The notes under the pieces were generated by a model. It ran no database searches. It saw nothing but the letters and a program-made list of their open reading frames with translations, and was not told where the DNA came from. Source: an uncultured Alphaproteobacteria bacterium (GTDB lineage Bacteria; Pseudomonadota; Alphaproteobacteria; Puniceispirillales; Puniceispirillaceae). Taken from it: a stretch of DNA of 16,060 nucleotides. A program made the translations under genes and the position numbers. Below, in pieces: positions 1 to 6,069 of this stretch. The DNA is taken from NCBI GenBank assembly GCA_913031555.1, contig CAJWDO010000013.1, positions 1-16,060 on the forward strand, written 5' to 3'. How positions within the stretch are numbered: position 1 is the first letter of the stretch; every line of letters begins with the position of its first letter.

Positions 1-223
1 GGCCGAAGCACATCGAATTGTCGTAGAAGATGCCCGACACTGCTGGCTCAGCCATTGTCGGCAGCGCGGCGAAAGCATCATGTTGACTCGCCAGCCGCGT
101 TGTCGAAACCCCTGTTTGACCCCACGCCACCGAAGACACAAGCAGCCATGCCACAAGACTGCCGACAAGCGTCATATGGGAACGTGTTGAGCGGTCTGGT
201 CTGTTATCGGGCATACGCCTCAT
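1..223 (-). CDS. Secreted protein of unknown function, N-terminal part only
   Basis: Seen: an open frame runs from an ATG at 223 leftwards out of the window (74 codons). It begins MRRMPDNRPDRSTRSH, followed by a hydrophobic stretch (LVGSLVAWLLVSSVAWG, about residues 20-36) and an AWGQ-type end, so it has the shape of a Sec signal peptide with a basic n-region. The visible mature part (about 38 residues) ends near SGIFYDNSMCFG and matches no family I recognise. In-frame ATGs also lie at 214 and 175. The 214 ATG has GAGG just upstream but very close, and the 175 ATG would give a shorter, more typical signal peptide, so the start is uncertain. It is the third gene of the leftward DUF1800-DUF1501 run, 59 bp after the DUF1501 stop, and is therefore probably co-transcribed. 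Inference: a periplasmic or surface partner of the DUF1501/DUF1800 pair. Confidence 0.6.
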   Translation of the reverse strand, partial: MRRMPDNRPDRSTRSHMTLVGSLVAWLLVSSVAWGQTGVSTTRLASQHDAFAALPTMAEPAVSGIFYDNSMCFG

Positions 224-245
224 GAGCAACATTCATGCCATTTGG

Positions 246-259
246 AATGCCGCGGCATT
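246..259. repeat. 14-bp perfect palindrome in the gap after DUF1501
   Basis: AATGCCGCGGCATT reads the same on both strands and lies between the DUF1501 stop and the next gene. No T-run follows on either side, so it is not a classical terminator. It could be an operator or a small intercistronic hairpin. Confidence 0.35.
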
Positions 260-282
260 GAGGCGGAAACCCAGCCGGACAA

Positions 283-1422
283 TCAGACGCGAAACAGGGT
301 CTCCGTGACGTCGGTCAGATCCTCGTCCCAGAAAGCATGTTTCTTCATAAAGCTGAAATCAACATCGAAACAGGCGGCCATCGCGGCGCAATAGATCGAC
401 CGCGCATCAACGGTGGCGTTCAGATCCTGACCTTCGAACATATCCTTTGAGCGCAGGCCAGGCCAGTCGGCATGGATCTCGGCCTTTTTGACCAGGCCAC
501 CAGCCATCAGGATGGCCGTACCATAGCCATGCTCGGTGCCATAGCCGCCATTCTGCTCAACCTTCCGGCCAAACTCGGTCAATGTCATGATCAGCGTATT
601 GTCATAGGCATCACCGAGATTGTCCTTCAGCACCGACAGCACCCTGTCGTAATTGTTCAGCTGTTCGCCATGCTCACCATCACTGCCGCCCTGCGCGGCA
701 TGCGTATCAAATCCGTCAAGGTCAAAGACAGCGATCCGCGGCCCATCCTCACGCGACAGCTCATCCGCCGCCACCTTCGCCAGTTCATGAGCTTCATTGT
801 CGCCATGCTGGACCATCATCGCGGCGGGACGGTGCCTGATCCTGTCCAGTGTATGCGCCAGATCGGACCCCGGAGTGTAGGAGGCCTGAATGCTTTCAAG
901 CGCTGAATTTGATGGCATGCGCATATAGGTCGGGAAATAATTGTCGAGGCCGGTGCTGCCCCGCAGCAGCAGAGGCATCGGAAGCGACACGGCCAGCCCG
1001 TCAAGCTCGGCGGCGTCCATGCCCCGGCCAAGCCAGCCGGTCTTTTCGGCATAGGCGATATGCGCACCTGTCTCCATCAGGTTCTGGCCATCGAAATGCG
1101 ACCGACCCGTATAGGGGATGGAGGTTGCGTGATAGACCGCGGCGGTGCCTTCCCGCCAGCATTCGTGAAACGCCTCCAGCCGCGGGTGAAGGTTGAAATC
1201 CGAGGTCAGCTTCTTTGCACCCTCGACGATGATGTCGGGGCGCGCCTTCTTCATCTGATTGTCGCGCGGCTGCACCGCGGTCAGGCCGTCCATACCGCCA
1301 CGAAGCATGATGACGACGAGGTTGCGCTTGGTCAGCCCGGCGGCGCGGGCGTTGAACAGCGGCGATCCCACAAGCGTGAGCGATCCACAGGCGGCGATGA
1401 ATTCTCGTCTGTTCACTCTCAT
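283..1422 (-). CDS. DUF1501 family protein, Tat-exported
   Basis: Seen: 379 aa starting MRVNRREFIAACGSLTLVG. NRREFI is a twin-arginine motif followed by a hydrophobic core and an ARA cleavage site near residue 27, so export in folded form is expected. DUF1501 hallmarks are present: LRGGMDGL (40-47), SHFDGQNLMETG (108-119), DLDGFDTH (234-241) and TEFGRKVEQNGG...GTEHGYG (282-301). The His/Asp-rich motifs resemble the metal sites of the alkaline phosphatase/sulfatase superfamily to which DUF1501 is related. No reaction is established. The start at 1422 is preferred over the ATG at 1437 because it puts the Tat motif at the N-terminus and overlaps, as ATGA, an open frame continuing from the upstream DUF1800 gene. 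DUF1800 and DUF1501 genes are commonly adjacent in bacteria, and the pair here fits that pattern. Confidence 0.9.
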   Translation of the reverse strand: MRVNRREFIAACGSLTLVGSPLFNARAAGLTKRNLVVIMLRGGMDGLTAVQPRDNQMKKARPDIIVEGAKKLTSDFNLHPRLEAFHECWREGTAAVYHATSIPYTGRSHFDGQNLMETGAHIAYAEKTGWLGRGMDAAELDGLAVSLPMPLLLRGSTGLDNYFPTYMRMPSNSALESIQASYTPGSDLAHTLDRIRHRPAAMMVQHGDNEAHELAKVAADELSREDGPRIAVFDLDGFDTHAAQGGSDGEHGEQLNNYDRVLSVLKDNLGDAYDNTLIMTLTEFGRKVEQNGGYGTEHGYGTAILMAGGLVKKAEIHADWPGLRSKDMFEGQDLNATVDARSIYCAAMAACFDVDFSFMKKHAFWDEDLTDVTETLFRV

Positions 1423-1562
1423 ACCTTCAACATCCATTCGCAGGGAAACAGATAGACGCCATCGGTGCGGGTGGCGGAATACTCTGCTGGACCGCTACCC
1501 CTACACGCCTTCATATAGTCAATAACAGCAGCGGCATTGTCGAAATTGTTCGCAATCGATTT
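1419..1562 (-). pseudogene. In-frame 47-codon continuation of DUF1800 after its stop
   Basis: Seen: after the TAA at 1565-1563, the DUF1800 frame stays open for 47 codons and ends in TGA at 1421-1419, overlapping the DUF1501 ATG as ATGA. The translation has ordinary protein character (SIANNFDNAAAVIDYMK early on, then ending DGVYLFPCEWMLKV). Known: DUF1800 proteins usually finish with a short motif of the type LLLASPEFQRR, and YLFPCEWMLK resembles it. Inference: this is the true C-terminus, cut off by a nonsense change (CAA, GAA or AAA to TAA), a sequence error, or stop readthrough. It carries no convincing gene start of its own. Confidence 0.6.
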
Positions 1563-2870
1563 TTAAAGCGGCGGGAGGGGTAAGGTTTTTTCCGCCATCC
1601 GTTTCGCCGCCGCAAGCCGCCGGATCAGCAATTCCGGTGACAGCCATTCTGCCTCGGTGTCGGGCCAGCCATTCGGCTGTGCTGGCCGATAGGGATGATG
1701 TCCCATCTCCCACATCAGCGATCGCGGCCTGTTCAAATGGCCGCGTGGCTTATTCTTGAAATCATATGTCATTTCAGCCGGTGTCGGCGGCCAGGGCGCC
1801 GTGCCAAGCTTGACGCTCTGCAGGAACCAGACTTCCGGATTCAGAAACTTCCTGTGCGTTCCGGTGTGCGCATAGACCACCCTGATCAAAGCCTTGTAGA
1901 CAGCCGGAAGATAGCCGTTTGTTTCCTGCCAGGCGCTGATCACCGGTGCCACCATTTCTGGCGTCACGTCATCACTCACAAAATGACGAACAAGCTTTGT
2001 CGAGATGAACTCGGCGCACATTGGGTGGGCGCACAGATCCTCGATGACATCGATCAGCTTGCTTTTTGGACTGAGGCCGCGCTGCTTGTATGTCTTGCCG
2101 AGAACCACATGATTGCCGGGCTCATGATTCTCGGCGGTGAACCTGACCGGATTGCACTCTTCGCGCTTCTTTGACCAGCGATGTTCCCACCCCGCCATCA
2201 CATAGGACAGCGACACCACATCCTGCTGTGTATATCCGGCCGCCGGCGACACCGTATGAAGTTCCAGCAATTCGCGTGCGTGATTTTCATTCACCGTGGC
2301 CGGCTTGCCACGTTGCCGGCGCCTCATGCCACGCTTTGAATTGGGGCCGACGGATTCGCTGTTATCCAGATGATGGATCATCGTCCATGACGTGGTGACG
2401 GCCTTTACCATGTCGGTAAAACTGCCGCACATGTTCGGCCGGATGATCTCGCGCGTGTAGGCGCCGGTGTTCCAGGACGCAAGAAGGTCCTTTTCGGCGA
2501 TTGCGAAGTGATTGTGCCAGAACAGCCACAGCCGTTCGAACACCGGGGCCTCGGAATGCAGTGCCGTGTTGTGGCGAATGGCGATATCCAGGCTTTCGTA
2601 ATATTTCTGCCCGGTTTCCCAGCGGAGCCGGGTTTTCGCCTCGCGATAGGCTTTCCGGTCACCCTTGAATTTCTTGCGGATCACCCGGCGATCCGTATAG
2701 ACGAATTTCGCCCGCTCATCGAGAAGATGCTCGGCTGTTGGAATGTCACCATCCCAGACCAGCGGTGGCACCGTTTCAACCTGCGCGTCGGCCCAGGCAA
2801 CCGGATCCTCTGGCACGGTGTCGTCAGGGCCGAGGCCAAATCCCATCTTTCGAAAAAAATTCCGCTTCAT
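1563..2870 (-). CDS. DUF1800 family protein, probably truncated by an in-frame stop
   Basis: Seen: 435 aa from the ATG at 2870 (MKRNFFRKMGFGLGP). Family motifs: FWHNHFAI (117-124), NENHARELLELHT (194-206), SYVMAGWEH (222-230), FISTKLVRHFVSDDVTP (288-304) and GWPD..WLSPELL (401-415). No signal peptide is visible, although its partner DUF1501 has a Tat signal. That raises the possibility of co-export or of a cytoplasmic role. A longer frame with a TTG start at 2921 begins inside a palindrome and is unlikely. No clear Shine-Dalgarno precedes 2870. The protein ends at PLPPL without the usual closing motif, while the same frame continues for 47 codons to a 4-nt overlap with DUF1501. The gene may therefore be a recent nonsense mutant or rely on readthrough. 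The biochemical function of the family is not established. Confidence 0.85.
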   Translation of the reverse strand: MKRNFFRKMGFGLGPDDTVPEDPVAWADAQVETVPPLVWDGDIPTAEHLLDERAKFVYTDRRVIRKKFKGDRKAYREAKTRLRWETGQKYYESLDIAIRHNTALHSEAPVFERLWLFWHNHFAIAEKDLLASWNTGAYTREIIRPNMCGSFTDMVKAVTTSWTMIHHLDNSESVGPNSKRGMRRRQRGKPATVNENHARELLELHTVSPAAGYTQQDVVSLSYVMAGWEHRWSKKREECNPVRFTAENHEPGNHVVLGKTYKQRGLSPKSKLIDVIEDLCAHPMCAEFISTKLVRHFVSDDVTPEMVAPVISAWQETNGYLPAVYKALIRVVYAHTGTHRKFLNPEVWFLQSVKLGTAPWPPTPAEMTYDFKNKPRGHLNRPRSLMWEMGHHPYRPAQPNGWPDTEAEWLSPELLIRRLAAAKRMAEKTLPLPPL

Positions 2871-2899
2871 AACAAAAAGATGCACCAACCCGGAACGGC

Positions 2900-2923
2900 T
2901 GCCAAGTTGGCAAATTGCCAACT
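2900..2923. promoter_or_regulatory. Overlapping palindromes upstream of DUF1800 (candidate operator)
   Basis: Three alternating half-sites lie in a row: TGCCAA (2900-2905), TTGGCA (2907-2912), TGCCAA (2916-2921). The first two form a 13-bp palindrome centred on 2906. The last two, with flanks, form a 19-bp palindrome (2905-2923) centred on 2914. The array is 30 bp upstream of the DUF1800 ATG. The lack of a T-run argues against a terminator for gmhA. Reading it as a repressor or activator site is inference. Confidence 0.5.
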
Positions 2924-2958
2924 GGGGCCGCGATATTTGACATAATGATGGATGGACC

Positions 2959-2971
2959 TGCCAATTTGGCT
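2959..2971. promoter_or_regulatory. Second copy of the TGCCAA-N-TTGGC palindrome
   Basis: TGCCAA-T-TTGGCT matches the 13-bp palindrome at 2900-2912 except for the centre and last base. The centres are 59 bp apart (2906 and 2965). Both lie in the 128-bp space between the gmhA stop and the DUF1800 start. Two similar sites at this distance would suit cooperative or looping binding, which is inference. Confidence 0.4.
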
Positions 2972-2998
2972 GCCGGCGCGGACACCAGGGAACTGGCG

Positions 2999-3586
2999 CT
3001 AGACCTCGAGCAGTTTTTCAACCGCAAGCGTGATCACATGGCCAAGCGCGATGTGTGATTCCTGAATATGCATCGTCACACTGCTTGGCACCGCCAGAAG
3101 GATGTTGGCATGGTCGGCAAGCTTGCCGCCATCCTCACCGGTCATGGCGATGGTCTTTATGCCCATTTCCCGCGCCGCGCCGCAGGCCGCGACCACATTG
3201 GCCGAATTACCGCTGGTCGAAATGCCGATCAGCACGTCACCTTCATTGCCAAGCGTTTCAACCTGACGGCTGAACACGCCTTCATAGCCAAAATCATTCG
3301 CATAGGCCGTCAGAAAAGATGTGTCAGTCGTCAGCGCCAGCGCCGCCAGCCCTGCACGCGGCCGGCGATGATCAAGTGTGGCGACGAACTCTGCCGCCAG
3401 ATGTTGGGAATCACCGGCTGAACCGCCATTACCGCACAGCATCAGCTTGCCACCAGCCTGTAGCGCGTCGGCAATCATCCGTGCCGCCTCCATGGCAGGG
3501 TCACTGCAATGATCGGCTGTCAGGTGTTTCACCTCGGCAGATTTCAGAAGGATCTCTCGAAGCGAGTCTGTATTGAATGAAGGCAT
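2999..3586 (-). CDS. gmhA: Phosphoheptose isomerase (sedoheptulose 7-phosphate isomerase)
   Basis: Known role: converts sedoheptulose 7-phosphate to D-glycero-D-manno-heptose 7-phosphate in the cytoplasm, the first step to ADP-heptose for LPS inner core or GDP-heptose for surface layers. Seen: 195 aa, the usual family length, as a single SIS domain with CGNGGSAGDSQHLAAEF (51-67), LTTDTSFLTAYANDFGYE (85-102), GISTSGNSANVV (121-132) and QESHIALGHVI (175-185). Glu66 and His178 correspond by alignment from memory to the catalytic Glu65 and His180 of E. coli GmhA. The ATG at 3586 is supported by AGGTGA a few bases upstream. The gene diverges from galU across a 120-bp gap. No other heptose gene is in view, so the rest of the pathway must lie elsewhere. 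Confidence 0.93.
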   Translation of the reverse strand: MPSFNTDSLREILLKSAEVKHLTADHCSDPAMEAARMIADALQAGGKLMLCGNGGSAGDSQHLAAEFVATLDHRRPRAGLAALALTTDTSFLTAYANDFGYEGVFSRQVETLGNEGDVLIGISTSGNSANVVAACGAAREMGIKTIAMTGEDGGKLADHANILLAVPSSVTMHIQESHIALGHVITLAVEKLLEV

Positions 3587-3615
3587 GTCTCACCTGCTGG
3601 GTTTGAGTGGCGACG

Positions 3616-3640
3616 TGATATCTTAACTGCCTGATATCTT
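3616..3640. repeat. Direct repeat TGATATCTT x2 between gmhA and galU
   Basis: TGATATCTT occurs at 3616-3624 and 3632-3640, 16 bp from start to start, in the divergent gmhA/galU spacer. Each copy contains the palindrome GATATC. The second copy abuts the candidate -35 of galU, so a bound protein could affect either promoter. The regulator is unknown. Confidence 0.4.
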
Positions 3641-3667
3641 GACCGGCGTAATCGGCACGGCTATCCA
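3639..3667 (+). promoter_or_regulatory. Candidate sigma70-type promoter of galU
   Basis: TTGACC (3639-3644), a 17-bp spacer, then TATCCA (3662-3667). Transcription would start near 3674 and give a leader of about 33 nt. The galU Shine-Dalgarno AAGGA (3695-3699) lies 7 nt before the ATG. The -35 is good and the -10 is weak. Confidence 0.4.
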
Positions 3668-3706
3668 TGCCTACCAATACCGATCTGCCCCTGCAAGGAT
3701 GACCTG

Positions 3707-4561
3707 ATGATCAAGAAAGCCATCTTTCCGGTTGGAGGCCTTGGCACACGGTTCCTTCCCGCCACAAAGGCGATGCCAAAGGAAATGCTGCCTGTGGTCG
3801 ACAAGCCTCTGATCCAATATGCGGTGGAAGAGGCAGCGGCAGCGGGGATTGAGGAATTCATTTTCGTTACCGGGCGCAACAAGACCGCTATCGAAGATCA
3901 TTTCGATCATTCCTTCGAACTTGAGGCGGCTCTAAAGGCCAAGGGCAAGAGCGACGCGCTGAGCCTTGTCAAGGCGATGATGCGTGGTCCCGGAGCGGTG
4001 CAATATGTCAGGCAGCAGCAAGCCGCCGGCCTCGGGCATGCCGTCTGGTGCGCACGCCATCTTGTCGGCGATGATCCGGTGGCTGTTCTTCTGGCTGACG
4101 ATCTGATCCTCGGCCAGAGCTGCGTCAGGGAAATGATCGAGGCCTATGACGGCGGCAATATGGTCGCTGTCATGGATGTACCACGCGACCAGACAGGCGC
4201 CTATGGCATTATCACACCGGGCGGTGATGACGGCCATGTGGTCGATGTTCGGGGGCTGGTGGAAAAGCCAAGGCCAGATAAGGCTCCTTCGACAATCGGT
4301 GTTGTCGGCCGTTACATCATCACACCCGAAGTCTTCACCACACTCGACAGTCAGGAACGTGGCGCCGGCGGTGAGATTCAGTTGACCGACGCTCTTGCCA
4401 AGCAGATTGGCAGCACGCCTTTCAAGGGTCTGCGGTTTTCCGGTGAACGATTTGACTGCGGGTCAAAAATCGGATTCCTGCAGGCGAACATTGCCTTCGG
4501 CCTCGCCGACGGGGCCCTGGAAAGCGATCTGCGAGACTGGATAACGAAAAGGCTGCCATGA
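3707..4561 (+). CDS. galU: UTP-glucose-1-phosphate uridylyltransferase
   Basis: Known role: UTP + glucose 1-phosphate to UDP-glucose + PPi, feeding surface polysaccharide, LPS and glucan synthesis in the cytoplasm. Seen: 284 aa, close to the usual family length of about 290-300. The nucleotide-binding signature GGLGTRFLPATKAMPKEMLP (10-29) is intact. Others are VDKPLIQYAVEEA (31-43), LADD (129-132, metal-binding aspartates), VEKP (185-188) and GGEIQLTDAL (221-230). The ATG at 3707 follows AAGGATGACCTG, a well-placed Shine-Dalgarno. Its stop overlaps the next start by 4 nt (ATGA), so translation of the mutase is probably coupled. The mutase product is this enzyme's substrate. No oddities seen. 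Confidence 0.96.
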   Translation: MIKKAIFPVGGLGTRFLPATKAMPKEMLPVVDKPLIQYAVEEAAAAGIEEFIFVTGRNKTAIEDHFDHSFELEAALKAKGKSDALSLVKAMMRGPGAVQYVRQQQAAGLGHAVWCARHLVGDDPVAVLLADDLILGQSCVREMIEAYDGGNMVAVMDVPRDQTGAYGIITPGGDDGHVVDVRGLVEKPRPDKAPSTIGVVGRYIITPEVFTTLDSQERGAGGEIQLTDALAKQIGSTPFKGLRFSGERFDCGSKIGFLQANIAFGLADGALESDLRDWITKRLP

Positions 4562-5943
4562 AACACCACATCTTCGACGCGACAATCCTGCGCGCCTACG
4601 ACATCCGTGGAATTCACCGGCAGACCCTGCATGATGATGATGCATTTGCCATCGGCCATACCTTTGCCGTGATGCAGCAGGATCGCGGCTTTGGGCCACG
4701 GGTTGCTGTGGGGCGTGATGGCAGGCTGTCCTCGCCGGCACTCTCTTCAGCGCTTATCGACGGTCTGCAAGCGGGCGGCGGCGAGGTGATTGATATTGGC
4801 TGCGGCCCGACGCCGATGCTGTATTTCGCGGCGCATGAGCTTGATACAGGCGGTGCCATTCAGGTGACAGGAAGCCATAATCCGCCGACACATAACGGAT
4901 TCAAGATGGTGATGGGTGGTCATTCCTTCTTTGGTGATGACATCCTGGCGCTTGGTGAGACAAGCCGCGCCGGCCTGAGTATGCGCAGCGGTGGCAAGGT
5001 GGCATCGGAGGATGTTCAGCCAGTCTATATCGACCGACTTGCCGCGAAAGCCCGGGCATCGGGGCTGTCCGTTGTGTGGGATTGCGGCAACGGCGCCAGT
5101 GGCCCGGTAACCGAGGCGCTTGTCAGCCGGCTGGAAGGACATCACAAGGTGTTGTTCCCGGAAGTCGACGGAACCTTCCCCAACCATCACCCGAACCCGG
5201 TGGACCCGGAGACGCTGGACATTCTGCGCGCCGAGGTTGCCGACGCCAGAGCCGACCTTGGCATCGGCTTTGATGGTGACGGTGACCGCATCGGCGTGAT
5301 CGATGCCACCGGGCGCCAGGTGCCGGGCGATTTCCTGACCGCCTATCTGGCGCAGGATATTGCTCCACGCCATGCAGGCGCACCAATAATTCTAGACGTC
5401 AAATCCTCCGAAGCCGCGCTGCGATTGATCACAGACTCCGGTGGCAAGGCTGAAATCTGGAAGACTGGCCATAGCCATATGAAGCGAAGGATGAAGGATA
5501 TCGGCGCGCCGCTTGCCGGCGAGATGTCAGGTCATATCTTCATCAAGGATGGGTATCTTGGTTTTGATGATGCCATCTATGCCGGGGTGCGGGTCATCAG
5601 CCAGATGGTCGAATCCGGCCAGTCAATCACCGCCTTCATGGACTCCCTGCCGGTCCAGCATGCCACTCCAGAACTTCGCATCGACTGTGCAGACACGCAA
5701 AAATTCGGCACCATGGATCAGATCCACAATCATGTCCTGAACCGGCATGACGAAGGCAATGTCAATGCCATTGACGGTGTCAGGGTACGTTCGGCCGATG
5801 GATGGTGGCTGATTAGGGCCTCGAACACCGAGGCCGCGCTGGTCGCCCGCGCCGAAGCTGGCAGTGCCATCGGGCTTGAACAGCTGATTGACGAGATTCA
5901 AACAACGCTGAATGCCGCCGGGCTTGAATGGCAGCGCCCCTGA
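4558..5943 (+). CDS. Phosphomannomutase/phosphoglucomutase (AlgC/ManB type)
   Basis: Known role: interconverts hexose 6-phosphate and hexose 1-phosphate (glucose and/or mannose) through a phosphoserine. Seen: 461 aa with the full alpha-D-phosphohexomutase set: RAYDIRG (12-18), TGSHNPPTHNGFK (104-116, catalytic Ser106), DGDGDR (239-244, Mg loop), GEMSGH (321-326, sugar ring recognition) and RASNTE (420-425, phosphate binding). GEMSGH with RASNTE is typical of the bifunctional PMM/PGM subgroup (Pseudomonas AlgC is about 463 aa). The start overlaps the galU stop by 4 nt. Context favours a PGM role supplying glucose 1-phosphate to GalU, but the sequence alone does not fix substrate preference, so I give no symbol (algC, manB and pgm are all in use). 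Confidence 0.93.
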   Translation: MKHHIFDATILRAYDIRGIHRQTLHDDDAFAIGHTFAVMQQDRGFGPRVAVGRDGRLSSPALSSALIDGLQAGGGEVIDIGCGPTPMLYFAAHELDTGGAIQVTGSHNPPTHNGFKMVMGGHSFFGDDILALGETSRAGLSMRSGGKVASEDVQPVYIDRLAAKARASGLSVVWDCGNGASGPVTEALVSRLEGHHKVLFPEVDGTFPNHHPNPVDPETLDILRAEVADARADLGIGFDGDGDRIGVIDATGRQVPGDFLTAYLAQDIAPRHAGAPIILDVKSSEAALRLITDSGGKAEIWKTGHSHMKRRMKDIGAPLAGEMSGHIFIKDGYLGFDDAIYAGVRVISQMVESGQSITAFMDSLPVQHATPELRIDCADTQKFGTMDQIHNHVLNRHDEGNVNAIDGVRVRSADGWWLIRASNTEAALVARAEAGSAIGLEQLIDEIQTTLNAAGLEWQRP

Positions 5944-5997
5944 AGCAACGCAATTGGCTCATCACGCGTAACTGAACGGCGGAATGTCGCAAGAACC

Positions 5998-6026
5998 TTG
6001 GCAATATGACTTGCAGCAATTATGCT
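5998..6026 (+). promoter_or_regulatory. Sigma70-type promoter of malate synthase G
   Basis: TTGGCA (5998-6003), a 17-bp spacer, then TATGCT (6021-6026). Expected start near 6033 and a leader of about 35 nt to the ATGs at 6067/6070. It lies in the 126-bp gap after the mutase stop and is the best promoter match in the window. No strong terminator hairpin is visible for the upstream operon in this gap. Confidence 0.5.
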
Positions 6027-6069
6027 TGACCGCCCGACCTCCCGGACTATCCACACCTTGGAGACTATG

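Noticed and set aside
220..285. In-frame continuation after the DUF1501 stop, also ending at an ATGA with the next ATG
   Set aside because: Only about 20 codons with unconvincing composition (MPRHSKWHECCS), and DUF1501 already ends as expected for its family; treated as coincidence, unlike the DUF1800 case.
2871..2921. TTG-initiated extension of DUF1800
   Set aside because: It starts inside the palindrome array, has no Shine-Dalgarno, and adds residues unlike the family; the ATG at 2870 is better.
2900..2923. Palindrome as intrinsic terminator of gmhA or as sigma54 promoter
   Set aside because: No T-run follows in the gmhA direction, and the GG/GC spacing required for a -24/-12 promoter is not met on either strand.
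6026..6053. TTGACC-N16-TATCCA as promoter of malate synthase G
   Set aside because: The hexamers match those proposed for galU, but the transcript would start about 7-10 nt before the start codon, at the Shine-Dalgarno itself. The promoter at 5998-6026 gives a normal leader.
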